A program made the position numbers and the translations under genes. Positions 9,130 through 18,799 of a stretch of 64,000 nt of DNA are shown here, in pieces. Origin of the DNA: Enterococcus sulfureus ATCC 49903 (GTDB taxonomy: Bacteria; Bacillota; Bacilli; Lactobacillales; Enterococcaceae); assembly GCF_000407605.1 (NCBI RefSeq), contig NZ_ASWO01000003.1, forward strand, positions 248,001 to 312,000, in the 5' to 3' direction. Every line of letters begins with the position of its first letter. Position 1 is the first letter of the stretch. Below the pieces are notes generated by a model that had not been told where the DNA came from, searched no databases, and saw nothing but the letters and a program-made list of their open reading frames with translations.

Positions 9130-9847
9130 GTGCGATTTTTTGAGTTTTAGTGAAGTCATCTACACCACGATTTGGTTCTTTTGCGAAATAGTCAGCAAAT
9201 TTCTGCGTCCAATCCTTGGTTTCGCGAGCTTCGCCGAATTTACGCATCGTGTCATCATAATGTTCGATATGTTGGTAATCTAATGGGGTGTATTGGTTAT
9301 AATGCACTACAGTTTCTTTTGGAAGTCGAGGTTTGACCTTCATCTCCACGATCGGTTTTCCAATACTTAATCCTGCAATCGGTAAGACATAATCAGGTAG
9401 CGTAAGAAGTGATTTGATCTCAGGTAAATAATTGCGTACACTTCCAACAGGAACCGCGCCGAGACCAAGGGATTCCGTTGCGACTAAGGCATTTTCTAAC
9501 GCCAATGCGGCATCGGTAGTCGCTGTAATCAATGGATCTAAGCCGTCGATGTTGTAAGCTGTTTGCTTTTGTTTTGCTACTTCAGCAGTGCGATAAAGAT
9601 CGGCTACAAACAATAAAAAGACCGAACTTTTTTCAATATGTGGATTACCTGGATTTAGACGGACGAATTCTTGGCGTATCTTAGGATCAGTTAGTACAAT
9701 AATCGAATAAAATTGGCCGTTCATCCAGCTTGGTGCTTGTCTAGCGGCAGCTAAGATTTGGTCTAATTCTTCAGACGATAACGTATAGGTTTCGTCAAAT
9801 TGTCGATAGCTTCGGTGTGAGGTAAGTAGTTTGATTGTTTCGTTCAT
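9110..9847 (-). CDS. NADPH-dependent nitro/flavin reductase (NfsA/NfrA type)
   Basis: Nitroreductase-family flavoprotein of 245 aa. N-terminal SHRSYRQFDETY is the FMN-phosphate binding segment of this family, and AARQAPSWMNGQ, GLGAVPVGSVR and LPIAGLSIGKP match the NfsA/Frp subgroup. The substrate is unknown; relatives reduce FMN, nitro compounds or quinones. Its ATG overlaps the stop of the MocR regulator by 4 bases (ATGA), so it is co-transcribed with the regulator. The 3' end forms one arm of the tuf terminator. Confidence 0.85.
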   Translation of the reverse strand: MNETIKLLTSHRSYRQFDETYTLSSEELDQILAAARQAPSWMNGQFYSIIVLTDPKIRQEFVRLNPGNPHIEKSSVFLLFVADLYRTAEVAKQKQTAYNIDGLDPLITATTDAALALENALVATESLGLGAVPVGSVRNYLPEIKSLLTLPDYVLPIAGLSIGKPIVEMKVKPRLPKETVVHYNQYTPLDYQHIEHYDDTMRKFGEARETKDWTQKFADYFAKEPNRGVDDFTKTQKIAQKKTDE

Positions 9848-11253
9848 ATAAGATCATCCTTTCCTAATTGGGTAGTGATATCAGAAAAACGCGTCTGAAA
9901 AATCTTGAAATCTTGAGTGTTCATTCGAGTATAGTTGATTCTACAGGCTATTGTATCATGACTGAATAAAAAAGCGGGAGCAAGTAAGATCTGTTGGTCC
10001 AAAAAAAGTTGCCAATCTTTACGGGTCAGTTTACGTTTTGTATACGTGATCCAGTAATAGATCCCGCCCTCGATTTTTTGATACTCCCACTCAGAGAAGG
10101 TGTCTAAAAAATGCGTGAATTGCTGACTTCTCTTTTCGAGTTGTTCAAGTAACTGTATTTGTTTTGGTGTATAAGAAGGATCATTTAATGCGACAGTTGC
10201 GAATAATTGTGGAAAAATATCCGTGGTTAACTCTGTTTTTTCTTTTGTTTGCAAAAAAGAGGTGATCAAACGTTTTGGTGCAATGATCCATCCGATATGA
10301 ATCAATGGAGAAAATAATTTAGATAAAGAACCTAGATAAATGACTTGCTCTGGAGCAAGTTCGATAAATTTTGTCGGTGGTGTAGTAAAGTTTAGTTCCC
10401 CAAATACATCATCTTCCACAATAGGAATATGGTACATCTGACAAATTTTCACGATCTGTTTCCTTCTATTTAAAGACATCGTACGGCCAGTTGGATTTTG
10501 ATGTGTAGGATTAAGGTAAAGCAAGTCGATTTTTTGTTGTTGACATAAATTTTCTAATGCTGTGGGTAAGATTCCTTCTGAATCTTGTGGCAATCCTTTT
10601 AGATGGATATTCAATGTGGCGAAAAAGGGTAACGCAAATAAAAATGAGGGATCCTCTGTAGCCACACAAGATCCTGGTGCTAGAAGAGTTTGTAAAATCA
10701 AGGATAATCCTTGTGTTGCGCCGGATGTAATCATGAGTTGGTCTATCTTGAGTGCAGGCGAAATACGTTGGTGCACATGTGTCAATAAAGTATCTAGTAA
10801 AGGAGCATACCCGGCAGTAGTTGTTTGTTGTTCTTGTTTTAAGATCGTCTCCCAAGACATCGCAGGAAAAGAAAAATCGGGGATCAGTGTGTCGGGTAAA
10901 TCACCACTAAATAAATCTAATGTATCGGGTAAATTTTTTTGTTGTTTTAGCTTGGTCAAATAAGGATCTTCTTGTTTTTGCTTCACATATTGCGTATTTT
11001 GTAGCCAAGATAAAGGTGAACGTCGATTTCCGAGTTGGCCATCAGCGACTTTTGTTCCACTTCCTTGTTTTCTAGTGATCCAACCTAAACTTTGTAATTC
11101 ATCTAAAGCACGAACGACTGTTGAACGATTTACAGAAAAATATTTTGCGATCGCTCTTTCAGGTAATAAACGTTCGCCAGGCAGTAACTGACCAGTTTCG
11201 ATCTCATGGATATAATACTCCATGATGTTTCGATATAAAGGCTTTTTTGTCAT
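9844..11253 (-). CDS. MocR-family transcriptional regulator (GntR wHTH + aminotransferase domain)
   Basis: 469 aa. Residues about 1-75 form a GntR-type winged helix (ERAIAKYFSVNRSTVVRAL), the rest a fold-type I aminotransferase with the PLP-binding Lys in GSLSKLFSPLIHIGW, LNPTHQNPTG and VEDDVFGEL. Such proteins (PdxR and relatives) sense PLP and control B6 genes. It lies divergent from a pyridoxal/HMP kinase and an ECF S component, which fits a B6 role; the regulator probably binds the 102-bp divergent region, where two CAATTGG boxes sit 24 bp apart. AAAGGAGTG precedes the ATG. Regulon assignment is inference. Confidence 0.88.
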   Translation of the reverse strand: MTKKPLYRNIMEYYIHEIETGQLLPGERLLPERAIAKYFSVNRSTVVRALDELQSLGWITRKQGSGTKVADGQLGNRRSPLSWLQNTQYVKQKQEDPYLTKLKQQKNLPDTLDLFSGDLPDTLIPDFSFPAMSWETILKQEQQTTTAGYAPLLDTLLTHVHQRISPALKIDQLMITSGATQGLSLILQTLLAPGSCVATEDPSFLFALPFFATLNIHLKGLPQDSEGILPTALENLCQQQKIDLLYLNPTHQNPTGRTMSLNRRKQIVKICQMYHIPIVEDDVFGELNFTTPPTKFIELAPEQVIYLGSLSKLFSPLIHIGWIIAPKRLITSFLQTKEKTELTTDIFPQLFATVALNDPSYTPKQIQLLEQLEKRSQQFTHFLDTFSEWEYQKIEGGIYYWITYTKRKLTRKDWQLFLDQQILLAPAFLFSHDTIACRINYTRMNTQDFKIFQTRFSDITTQLGKDDLI

Positions 11254-11267
11254 GTCTTCACTCCTTT

Positions 11268-11303
11268 GTCAATTGGTTGGTTTAAAAATAAGCCAATTGG
11301 CTC
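11268..11303. promoter_or_regulatory. Candidate MocR operator
   Basis: CAATTGG occurs at 11270-11276 and again at 11294-11300, a 24-bp period, in the short divergent region between the MocR gene and the kinase. The second copy is the core of a longer palindrome, AGCCAATTGGCT. Repeated boxes of this spacing are typical for MocR regulators; binding is inferred. Confidence 0.5.
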
Positions 11304-11355
11304 TTTTCGTCAACTGTTATGTTGCGGTATGCTTTTTATCAGAAAGGGTGAGTGT

Positions 11356-12162
11356 ATGAAACGAGTATTAACGATTGCAGGCTCAGATGCAACTGGCGGA
11401 GCAGGTTTAGAAGCAGATTTGAAAATTTTTGAAGAATATGGTTTATTTGGACAAGCGGCGATTACGACAATTGTGACGATGGATCCTGATACTTGGCAAC
11501 ATGAAGTCACAGAACTGCCCGTATCGTTAGTTGAAAAGCAATTGCTTTCTTCATTAAATGGTGGAGCTGTTGCGGCGATTAAAACAGGGATGTTGGGAAA
11601 TGAAACGATCATCGAACAAATTCATCACAAGTTGACTCCCACCTATACAGAACATGTCGTGATTGATCCAGTTATTGCGTGTAAAGGGACTGCCCAAATC
11701 TTACAACCAAAGAGTGTAGCAGGGATCAAGCACTATTTATTGCCCAAAGCTTCTATTGTAACACCAAATTTGATTGAAGCAGGTATCTTGTCTGGTCTTG
11801 GAGAGTTAGAGACGTTAGCGCAAATGAAGGAAGCGGCAAAACGTATTCTTGATCAAGGTGCTGCGCGTGTTGTGGTAAAAGGCGGTAAACGTTTGAAGGG
11901 GAACGCTGCGATCGATCTGTATTATGATGGCGATTCTTTTGAAGAATTAGCGAATGAAAAAATAGCATCTAATAACAATCATGGAGCTGGCTGTACTTTT
12001 TCAGCAGCAATCACTGCCGGAGTTGCACAAGGGTTGGAGTACTTCGATGCAGTAGTCAAAGCAAAAGAAGTTGTTTATCAAGGGATTTTACATGGTGAAC
12101 GTTTCAATCAACATGTAGGGCATTTAGATCATCATGCTTACTTTCGTGAGGTATCAAGATGA
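11356..12162 (+). CDS. pdxK: Pyridoxal/hydroxymethylpyrimidine kinase (PdxK/ThiD family)
   Basis: Ribokinase-superfamily kinase of 268 aa. It has the GSDATGGAGLEADLK N-terminal motif of the ThiD/PdxK group and the C-terminal HGAGCTFSAAI anion-hole motif with the Cys used by B. subtilis-type PdxK. I start it at the ATG at 11356 (MKRVLTIAG), preceded by AAAGGGTG; the upstream in-frame codons back to 11266 run through the operator region. It overlaps the ECF S component by 4 bases. The MocR neighbour favours pyridoxal over HMP as substrate, but ThiD activity cannot be excluded. Confidence 0.85.
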   Translation: MKRVLTIAGSDATGGAGLEADLKIFEEYGLFGQAAITTIVTMDPDTWQHEVTELPVSLVEKQLLSSLNGGAVAAIKTGMLGNETIIEQIHHKLTPTYTEHVVIDPVIACKGTAQILQPKSVAGIKHYLLPKASIVTPNLIEAGILSGLGELETLAQMKEAAKRILDQGAARVVVKGGKRLKGNAAIDLYYDGDSFEELANEKIASNNNHGAGCTFSAAITAGVAQGLEYFDAVVKAKEVVYQGILHGERFNQHVGHLDHHAYFREVSR

Positions 12163-12704
12163 CTAAACCAACAACGCAAAATATTGTATTTATTGCCTTA
12201 TTTGCTGCATTGACCTTTGTGGCTACAACTATAAAAATTCCCTTACCAACTGGAGCATTCGTTCATTTAGGTAATGCGGTGCTTGTTTTGTCTATTTTGC
12301 TATTAGGATACACGAGCGGTTCTTTAGCAGGTGGGATCGGTTTTTTCTTGTTTGACTTGCTGAATGGTTATGCGACTGAAGCACCGTATTTTTTGATTGA
12401 AGCCTTTATTGTCGGAGGTGCGACTTATTTGGCATTTAACAGTTTTAAAAAGCATCCTACTCGTGTGTGGCAAATCGTAGTGATTGGATTAAGTGCAGGT
12501 GTAGCGAAAATTATCATGACCCAAATCAAAAATACAATCGTGCAATTATGGGTGGGGGTACCAACATTTGATCTTGCCTTTAAGACAGCACTTGTGAAAC
12601 TGCCGGCGACGTTTACGAATGTCGGCTTGACGATTTTAGTTGTTGGGATTGTCTATTTTCCTTTATCTCAAGCCTTTTCTCGAATAACAAAACGTAAAAT
12701 TTAA
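12159..12704 (+). CDS. ECF transporter S component, probably vitamin B6 related
   Basis: Integral membrane substrate-binding subunit, 181 aa, with about six hydrophobic segments. The N-terminal AALTFVATTIKIP and VHLGNAVLVL are typical of the ECF-S family. Its start overlaps the kinase stop (ATGA), so transport and phosphorylation of one vitamin are coupled. There is no dedicated ATPase here; it should use the shared EcfA1-EcfA2-EcfT module at 27.2-29.7 kb. B6 (a PdxU2-like role) is inferred from the kinase and MocR; a thiamine precursor is the main alternative. Confidence 0.8.
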   Translation: MTKPTTQNIVFIALFAALTFVATTIKIPLPTGAFVHLGNAVLVLSILLLGYTSGSLAGGIGFFLFDLLNGYATEAPYFLIEAFIVGGATYLAFNSFKKHPTRVWQIVVIGLSAGVAKIIMTQIKNTIVQLWVGVPTFDLAFKTALVKLPATFTNVGLTILVVGIVYFPLSQAFSRITKRKI

Positions 12705-12706
12705 GC

Positions 12707-12739
12707 AAAACGGAACTTTTTTGAAAAAGTTCCGTTTTT
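12707..12739 (+). terminator. Terminator of the kinase/ECF-S operon
   Basis: AAAACGGAACTTTTT pairs with AAAAAGTTCCGTTTT, then T. It isolates the B6 operon from the S10 operon promoter 14 bp further on. Confidence 0.92.
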
Positions 12740-12752
12740 CATGAAAAAATAC

Positions 12753-12781
12753 TTGCTATTTAAGTTCATCCATACTATAAT
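12753..12781 (+). promoter_or_regulatory. S10 operon promoter
   Basis: -35 TTGCTA (12753-12758), exactly 17 bp, consensus -10 TATAAT (12776-12781). The start site would be near 12788, leaving a 165-nt leader before rpsJ. Confidence 0.82.
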
Positions 12782-12787
12782 CGTAGA

Positions 12788-12952
12788 GGTGTTGCTTAGC
12801 TGTAGAGCTAGTAATATTGGTAGAACAATTTGTTCTGCCGGCTAAGAAACGAGAGGTTGCGACACGCCCGGACGCTTTGCCATGGACGAGCGTGACGGAA
12901 AATTTTCGTGGAGCTATGTCTACTTTTCAAAATAGGCGAAGGAGGGAAAACA
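12788..12952 (+). promoter_or_regulatory. Structured 5' leader of the S10 operon
   Basis: First domain: CTTAGC (12795-12800) pairs with GCTAAG (12841-12846) and encloses GGTAGAAC/GTTCTGCC (12819-12826, 12832-12839). Second domain: CACGC/GCGTG (12863-12867, 12890-12894), with a competing ACGCT/AGCGT (12872-12876, 12889-12893). The two overlapping stems suggest a switch. No terminator-like T run is seen, so any control is more likely at translation or processing. In E. coli the S10 leader is the L4 target, but that leader is a different structure. Confidence 0.6.
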
Positions 12953-13261
12953 ATGGCAAAACAAAAAATTCGTATCCGCTTAAAAGCGTATGAACATCGT
13001 ATTTTAGATCAATCTGCGGAAAAGATCGTAGAAACTGCAAAAAGAACTGGAGCTGACGTGTCTGGTCCAATTCCATTACCAACTGAACGCAGTCTTTACA
13101 CTGTAATCCGTGCGACTCATAAATACAAAGATTCTCGTGAACAATTCGAAATGCGTACACATAAACGTTTAATCGATATCGTGAATCCAACACCAAAAAC
13201 TGTTGATGCATTGATGAAACTTGATTTACCATCAGGCGTAAACATCGAAATTAAACTATAA
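12953..13261 (+). CDS. rpsJ: 30S ribosomal protein S10
   Basis: First gene of the S10 operon; head protein of the 30S subunit that also acts as NusE in antitermination complexes with NusB. The 102-aa form begins [13 protein letters not shown] and is preceded by GAAGGAGG; the in-frame GTG at 12908 would add leader-encoded residues without homologs. The [14 protein letters not shown] segment and the C-terminal GVNIEIKL are standard. Confidence 0.98.
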   Translation: MAKQKIRIRLKAYEHRILDQSAEKIVETAKRTGADVSGPIPLPTERSLYTVIRATHKYKDSREQFEMRTHKRLIDIVNPTPKTVDALMKLDLPSGVNIEIKL

Positions 13262-13286
13262 TTAAAAATAAGATGGAGGTGTAATC

Positions 13287-13916
13287 ATGACCAAAGGAAT
13301 CTTAGGGAAAAAAGTGGGGATGACTCAAATCTTTACTGAATCTGGTGAACTTATTCCAGTAACTGTTGTAGAAGCTACTCCTAACGTAGTATTACAACTG
13401 AAAACAATGGAAAATGACGGCTACGAAGCTGTTCAAGTAGGATACCAAGATTTACGTGAAGTTTTAAGTAACAAACCTGCGAAAGGTCATGTTGCAAAAG
13501 CAAACACGGCTCCTAAGCGCTTCATTCGCGAATTCAAGGATGTTGAGCTAGAGGGCTTAGAAGTAGGATCAGAAGTAAAAGTTGACGTATTCCAAGCTGG
13601 AGATATTGTTGACGTGACAGGAACAACTAAAGGTAAAGGATTCCAAGGCGTTATCAAACGTCACGGACAAAGCCGCGGACCTATGTCTCACGGTTCTCGT
13701 TACCACCGTCGTCCTGGATCAATGGGTCCTGTAGCACCTAACCGTGTGTTCAAAAACAAACGTCTTGCAGGACGTATGGGTGGAAACCGCGTGACTATCC
13801 AAAACTTGGAAGTTGTACGTGTTGACGCTGAACGTAACGTTATCCTAATTAAAGGTAACATTCCTGGAGCGAAAAAATCATTGATTACAATTAAATCAGC
13901 TGTGAAAGCTAAATAA
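13287..13916 (+). CDS. rplC: 50S ribosomal protein L3
   Basis: Early 23S assembly protein near the peptidyl transferase centre. 209 aa, standard. The extended loop that reaches the active site is present ([19 protein letters not shown]), and the conserved Gln in this region is the methylation site in some bacteria. ATGGAGGTG precedes the ATG. Twenty-five bases after rpsJ. Confidence 0.98.
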   Translation: MTKGILGKKVGMTQIFTESGELIPVTVVEATPNVVLQLKTMENDGYEAVQVGYQDLREVLSNKPAKGHVAKANTAPKRFIREFKDVELEGLEVGSEVKVDVFQAGDIVDVTGTTKGKGFQGVIKRHGQSRGPMSHGSRYHRRPGSMGPVAPNRVFKNKRLAGRMGGNRVTIQNLEVVRVDAERNVILIKGNIPGAKKSLITIKSAVKAK

Positions 13917-13945
13917 TTAGATAGGAAGAAAGGAGGAACTAAGGA

Positions 13946-14569
13946 ATGCCGAATGTAGCATTATTTAAACAAGATGGAAGCCAAAATGGCGAAATTACTT
14001 TAAACGAAGAAATCTTCGGAATCGAACCTAATGAAACAGTTGTCTTTGATGCAATCATCATGCAACGCGCTTCATTAAGACAAGGAACACACGCTGTGAA
14101 AAACCGTAGCGCTGTTCGTGGTGGTGGCCGTAAACCATGGCGCCAAAAAGGAACAGGTCGTGCCCGTCAAGGTTCAATCCGTTCACCACAATGGCGTGGA
14201 GGTGGAGTTGTCTTTGGACCAACACCACGTTCATACAGCTACAAACTTCCTAAAAAAGTTCGTCGCTTAGCAATCAAATCTGTATTATCAGAAAAAGTTG
14301 CATCAAATAACTTGGTAGCAATCGAAGCATTAAGCTTTGACGCTCCAAAAACAAAAGAATTCAAACAAGTTCTTGCTAACTTGTCTATTGACACTAAAGT
14401 ATTAGTAGTTTTAGAAAATGGTAATGACTTCGCTGCTTTAGCTGCACGTAACTTACCAAACGTTTCTGTAGTATCTGCTGATAACGTAAGTGTATTAGAC
14501 GTTGTGTCAAGCACTAAAGTGTTAGCAACTCAAACTGCTCTTACTCAAATTGAGGAGGTGCTTGCATAA
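13946..14569 (+). CDS. rplD: 50S ribosomal protein L4
   Basis: Binds 23S rRNA domain I and lines the exit tunnel; in E. coli it is also the repressor of its own operon. 207 aa. The tunnel loop with the macrolide-relevant stretch [14 protein letters not shown] is wild type, with no insertion or deletion. AAAGGAGG lies ahead of the ATG. The stop overlaps the rplW start by one base (TAATG). Confidence 0.98.
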   Translation: MPNVALFKQDGSQNGEITLNEEIFGIEPNETVVFDAIIMQRASLRQGTHAVKNRSAVRGGGRKPWRQKGTGRARQGSIRSPQWRGGGVVFGPTPRSYSYKLPKKVRRLAIKSVLSEKVASNNLVAIEALSFDAPKTKEFKQVLANLSIDTKVLVVLENGNDFAALAARNLPNVSVVSADNVSVLDVVSSTKVLATQTALTQIEEVLA

Positions 14570-14856
14570 TGAACTTACTAGACATTATTAAAAAACCAGT
14601 AATTACTGAAAAATCTATGTTAGCGATGGACGAAAAGAAATACACTTTCGAAGTAGACGTACGCGCAAACAAGACTTTAGTAAAACAAGCTGTTGAAGCA
14701 GCATTTGGTGTTGACGTGAAAAACGTAAACATCATCAACGTGCGTCCTAAATTTAAACGTATGGGTAAATATGCAGGATACACAAAAAAACGTCGTAAAG
14801 CTGTTGTTACTTTAACAGAAGCTTCTAAAGACATCGAATTATTCTCTGCTGAATAA
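14569..14856 (+). CDS. rplW: 50S ribosomal protein L23
   Basis: Exit-tunnel rim protein that docks trigger factor and SRP. 95 aa, standard. Starts [16 protein letters not shown]; conserved internal loop [18 protein letters not shown] upstream lies inside the end of rplD, with translational coupling through the 1-base overlap. Confidence 0.98.
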   Translation: MNLLDIIKKPVITEKSMLAMDEKKYTFEVDVRANKTLVKQAVEAAFGVDVKNVNIINVRPKFKRMGKYAGYTKKRRKAVVTLTEASKDIELFSAE

Positions 14857-14897
14857 GCAAAGAAACTAACTAAACTTTAATAGGAGGGAAAACAGAC

Positions 14898-15731
14898 GTG
14901 GCTATTAAAAAGTACAAACCTACCTCAAATGGTCGTCGTAATATGACAAGTTCTGATTTTGCAGAGATTACAACTTCAAAACCAGAAAAAACATTATTGG
15001 CGCCGTTGAAAAATAATGCCGGTCGTAACAACAACGGACGTATCACTGTTCGCCATCAAGGTGGCGGTCACAAACGTCAATACCGTTTGATCGATTTCAA
15101 ACGTAATAAAGATAACGTTGTTGCTACAGTTAAAACAATCGAATATGATCCAAACCGTTCTGCTAACATTGCGTTAGTTCATTACGAAGATGGAGTGAAA
15201 GCTTATATCTTAGCACCTAAAGGACTAGAAGTTGGCATGACTGTCGTTTCTGGACCAGAAGCAGATATCAAAGTTGGTAACGCGTTACCATTAGCAAACA
15301 TTCCAGTGGGTACTGTTATCCACAATATCGAAATGAAACCAGGTAAAGGCGGACAATTAATCCGTTCTGCTGGTACAAGTGCTCAAGTACTTGGTAAAGA
15401 AGGTAAATACGTATTGATTCGTTTGAACTCAGGCGAAGTGCGCATGATCTTAGCAACTTGTCGTGCAACAATCGGTGCTGTAGGTAACGAACAACACGAA
15501 TTAATCAACATTGGTAAAGCGGGTCGCTCTCGTTGGATGCGTAAACGTCCAACTGTACGTGGTAGCGTAATGAACCCTAACGATCACCCACACGGTGGTG
15601 GTGAAGGTAAAGCTCCAATCGGACGTAAAGCGCCAGTATCTCCATGGGGTCAACCAGCTCTTGGATACAAAACTCGTAACAAAAAAGCGAAATCAGACAA
15701 ACTTATCGTTCGTCGTCGTAACGCTAAATAA
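14898..15731 (+). CDS. rplB: 50S ribosomal protein L2
   Basis: Essential for subunit joining and peptidyl transfer. 277 aa, starting at a GTG with AGGAGGG 11 bases upstream. The C-terminal [13 protein letters not shown] segment contains the conserved His that is important for activity in E. coli L2. Long basic termini are intact. Confidence 0.98.
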   Translation: MAIKKYKPTSNGRRNMTSSDFAEITTSKPEKTLLAPLKNNAGRNNNGRITVRHQGGGHKRQYRLIDFKRNKDNVVATVKTIEYDPNRSANIALVHYEDGVKAYILAPKGLEVGMTVVSGPEADIKVGNALPLANIPVGTVIHNIEMKPGKGGQLIRSAGTSAQVLGKEGKYVLIRLNSGEVRMILATCRATIGAVGNEQHELINIGKAGRSRWMRKRPTVRGSVMNPNDHPHGGGEGKAPIGRKAPVSPWGQPALGYKTRNKKAKSDKLIVRRRNAK

Positions 15732-15773
15732 TTTTATTGACCATGTGTCGCATATTTTGAGAGGAGGTACACC

Positions 15774-16052
15774 ATGGGTCGTAGTTTAAAAAAAGGACCT
15801 TTTGTCGATGATCATTTGATGAAAAAAGTCGACGCACAACAAGGTGCCGAAAAGAAAAAAGTTATCAAAACTTGGTCTCGTCGTTCAACAATCTTCCCAA
15901 GCTTCATCGGATTTACGATTGCTGTTTATGATGGACGTAAACATGTACCAGTTTACATTCAAGAAGATATGGTAGGACATAAATTAGGTGAATTTGCACC
16001 TACAAGAACTTATCGTGGACACGGAAGTGACGATAAGAAAACTAAACGCTAA
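15774..16052 (+). CDS. rpsS: 30S ribosomal protein S19
   Basis: Head protein paired with S13 at the A-site finger. 92 aa starting [12 protein letters not shown], with the conserved [12 protein letters not shown] segment. GAGAGGAGG precedes the ATG. Twenty bases before rplV. Confidence 0.98.
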   Translation: MGRSLKKGPFVDDHLMKKVDAQQGAEKKKVIKTWSRRSTIFPSFIGFTIAVYDGRKHVPVYIQEDMVGHKLGEFAPTRTYRGHGSDDKKTKR

Positions 16053-16072
16053 TTTGAGAGGAGGATATCAGA

Positions 16073-16420
16073 ATGGCAGAACAAATTACATCAGCTAAAG
16101 CTGTTGCGAAAACAGTTCGCGTTTCTCCTCGCAAATCACGTTTAGTGATGGATTTAATCCGAGGAAAAAACGTTGCTGAAGCCATCGCAATCTTAAAGTT
16201 CACACCGAACAAAGCTGCAGGAATTATTGAAAAAGTTCTAATGTCAGCAATTGCTAATGCAGAAAACAACTTCGACTTAGATGTTGAAAACTTGGTAGTA
16301 TCTGAAGGATTTGTTAACGAAGGACCAACTATGAAACGTTTCCGTCCACGTGCAAAAGGTTCAGCTTCACCAATCAACAAACGTACTAGTCATATTACGG
16401 TAGTCGTATCAGAAAAATAA
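16073..16420 (+). CDS. rplV: 50S ribosomal protein L22
   Basis: Tunnel protein whose beta-hairpin forms the constriction. 115 aa. The hairpin [19 protein letters not shown] is wild type, without the small deletions associated with macrolide resistance. GAGAGGAGG precedes the ATG. Confidence 0.98.
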   Translation: MAEQITSAKAVAKTVRVSPRKSRLVMDLIRGKNVAEAIAILKFTPNKAAGIIEKVLMSAIANAENNFDLDVENLVVSEGFVNEGPTMKRFRPRAKGSASPINKRTSHITVVVSEK

Positions 16421-16435
16421 GAGGAGGGACATTCA

Positions 16436-17092
16436 GTGGGTCAAAAAGTACATCCAATTGGAATGCGTGTAGGCGTCATCCGCGACTGGGATGCAAAATG
16501 GTATGCTGAAAAAGAGTATGCTGATTTTCTACACGAAGATTTAAGAATTCGTAAATTCATCGCGTCTAAACTTGCTGATGCTGCCGTGTCAACGGTTGAA
16601 ATCGAACGCGCTGCAAACCGCGTGAACGTTTCAATCCACACAGCTAGACCAGGTATGGTTATTGGTAAAGGCGGATCTGAAGTTGAAAGCCTAAGAAAAG
16701 AATTAAACAAATTAACTGGTAAAAAAGTACACATCAACATCGTGGAAATCAAAAAACCAGATCTAGATGCTAAATTAGTAGCTGAAGGAATTGCACGTCA
16801 ATTAGAAGGCCGTGTTGCTTTCCGTCGTGCTCAAAAACAAGCCATCCAACGCTCTATGCGTGCTGGCGCGCAAGGAATCAAAACTCAAGTATCAGGTCGT
16901 TTAAACGGTGCGGATATCGCTCGTAGCGAAGGTTACTCTGAAGGAACAGTTCCATTGCACACATTACGTGCGGATATTGATTACGCATGGGAAGAAGCAG
17001 ATACAACATACGGAAAACTAGGAGTTAAAGTGTGGATCTATCGTGGAGAAATTCTTCCAACTAAAAAAAACACTGAGAAAGGAGGGAAATAA
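16436..17092 (+). CDS. rpsC: 30S ribosomal protein S3
   Basis: mRNA entry-channel protein with helicase role. 218 aa starting at a GTG (GAGGAGGG upstream). The KH domain motif [17 protein letters not shown] and the C-terminal [11 protein letters not shown] and [10 protein letters not shown] segments are standard. Two bases before rplP. Confidence 0.98.
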   Translation: MGQKVHPIGMRVGVIRDWDAKWYAEKEYADFLHEDLRIRKFIASKLADAAVSTVEIERAANRVNVSIHTARPGMVIGKGGSEVESLRKELNKLTGKKVHINIVEIKKPDLDAKLVAEGIARQLEGRVAFRRAQKQAIQRSMRAGAQGIKTQVSGRLNGADIARSEGYSEGTVPLHTLRADIDYAWEEADTTYGKLGVKVWIYRGEILPTKKNTEKGGK

Positions 17093-17094
17093 GC

Positions 17095-17529
17095 ATGTTA
17101 GTACCTAAACGTGTAAAACACCGTCGTGAATTCCGTGGAAAAATGCGCGGAGAAGCTAAAGGCGGCAAAGAAGTTGCATTTGGTGAATATGGCTTACAAG
17201 CTGTTGATTCTCATTGGATTACTAACCGCCAAATCGAAGCGGCTCGTATTGCAATGACTCGTTACATGAAACGTGGTGGGAAAGTATGGATCAAAATTTT
17301 CCCTCATAAATCTTATACTGCCAAAGCGATTGGGGTACGTATGGGTTCTGGTAAAGGGGCACCTGAAGGTTGGGTATCTCCAGTTAAACGTGGAAAAATC
17401 ATGTTTGAAATCGCTGGTGTACCTGAAGAAGTAGCACGCGAAGCGCTACGCCTTGCTTCTCACAAATTACCAATGAAAACGAAAATCGTAAAACGTGAAG
17501 AAATGGGTGGTGAATCGAATGAAGGTTAA
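17095..17529 (+). CDS. rplP: 50S ribosomal protein L16
   Basis: A-site tRNA contact protein. 144 aa; [17 protein letters not shown] start, the arginine of the KMRGEAKGG region and the C-terminal domain are normal. AAAGGAGGG precedes the ATG inside the end of rpsC. Its last 11 bases overlap rpmC, which implies coupled translation. Confidence 0.98.
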   Translation: MLVPKRVKHRREFRGKMRGEAKGGKEVAFGEYGLQAVDSHWITNRQIEAARIAMTRYMKRGGKVWIKIFPHKSYTAKAIGVRMGSGKGAPEGWVSPVKRGKIMFEIAGVPEEVAREALRLASHKLPMKTKIVKREEMGGESNEG

Positions 17530-17707
17530 AGAAATCAGAGAATTAACCACTGCCGAAATGCTAGATCAAGAAAAACAATTAAAAGAAGAATTGTTTAATC
17601 TAAGATTCCAATTAGCTACTGGCCAACTAGAAAACACTGCACGTATTAAAGAAGTTCGTAAGTCGATTGCACGCATTAAAACTGTAGTGCGTCAACAAGC
17701 TAATTAA
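17519..17707 (+). CDS. rpmC: 50S ribosomal protein L29
   Basis: Small exit-site protein next to L23. I start at the ATG at 17519 (MKVKEIREL, 62 aa), which lies within rplP and has GGTGG upstream; the longer frame from 17495 adds residues that belong to the rplP reading frame region and have no counterpart in the family. Typical [13 protein letters not shown] core. Confidence 0.97.
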   Translation: MKVKEIRELTTAEMLDQEKQLKEELFNLRFQLATGQLENTARIKEVRKSIARIKTVVRQQAN

Positions 17708-17730
17708 TTGTGGAAGGAGGCCATCTAGGT

Positions 17731-17997
17731 ATGACTGAAGAAAGAAATCAACGTAAAGTTTACCAAGGTCGCGTGGTGTCTGATAAAATGGACAAAACAA
17801 TTACAGTAGTAGTTGAAACGAAAAAAAACCACCCTATCTACGGTAAACGTATGAACTATTCTAAGAAATACAAAGCACACGATGAAAACAACGAAGCAAA
17901 AGTTGGCGATATCGTGAAAATTATGGAAACTCGTCCATTATCAGCTACGAAACGTTTCCGTCTAGTAGAAGTTGTCGAAAAGGCAGTGATTATCTAA
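17731..17997 (+). CDS. rpsQ: 30S ribosomal protein S17
   Basis: Primary 16S 5'-domain binder. 88 aa from the ATG at 17731 (MTEERNQRK), with GGAAGGAGG 10 bases ahead; the in-frame TTG at 17710 lies before the binding site and is rejected. The [11 protein letters not shown] and HPIYGKRM segments match the OB-fold family. End of the S10 operon proper; rplN follows after 58 bp. Confidence 0.97.
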   Translation: MTEERNQRKVYQGRVVSDKMDKTITVVVETKKNHPIYGKRMNYSKKYKAHDENNEAKVGDIVKIMETRPLSATKRFRLVEVVEKAVII

Positions 17998-18025
17998 TCA
18001 CACGAAGTTTTCCTATATAGATTGA

Positions 18026-18424
<399 letters not shown>

Positions 18425-18459
18425 TTGTCACTTATACCCAAAGGAGGTGCGAAACACTC

Positions 18460-18771
18460 ATGTTCGTGAAAAAAGGCGATAAAGTTAAAGTTATCACTGG
18501 TAAAGACAAAAACAAAGAAGGCGTAGTACTAGCTGCAATGCCTAAGAAAGATAAAGTTATTGTCGAAGGTGTTAACATCGTGAAAAAACACCAAAAACCT
18601 TCTCAAGCTGCTCCTCAGGGCGGAATCGTTGAAATCGAAGCACCAATTCATGTTTCTAATGTGATGGTCATTGATCCTTCTAACGGTGAAGCTACACGTG
18701 TCGGCTATAAAGAAGTAGACGGTAAAAAAGTCCGTGTTTCTAAAAAAACCGGTGAAGTTTTAGATAAATAA
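18460..18771 (+). CDS. rplX: 50S ribosomal protein L24
   Basis: Assembly initiator at the exit side of the 50S. 103 aa with an N-terminal KOW motif ([18 protein letters not shown]). AAAGGAGG precedes the ATG. 28 bases before rplE. Confidence 0.98.
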   Translation: MFVKKGDKVKVITGKDKNKEGVVLAAMPKKDKVIVEGVNIVKKHQKPSQAAPQGGIVEIEAPIHVSNVMVIDPSNGEATRVGYKEVDGKKVRVSKKTGEVLDK

Positions 18772-18799
18772 TCAAATCAAGGAAGGAGGAGCTTGCTAA

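Noticed and set aside
10511-10963. Overlapping frames on both strands inside the MocR gene
   Set aside because: The MocR frame has all aminotransferase motifs; the others are random openings.
11266-11355. N-terminal extension of the PdxK/ThiD kinase
   Set aside because: It covers the divergent operator region; the ATG at 11356 has AAAGGGTG and matches family N-termini.
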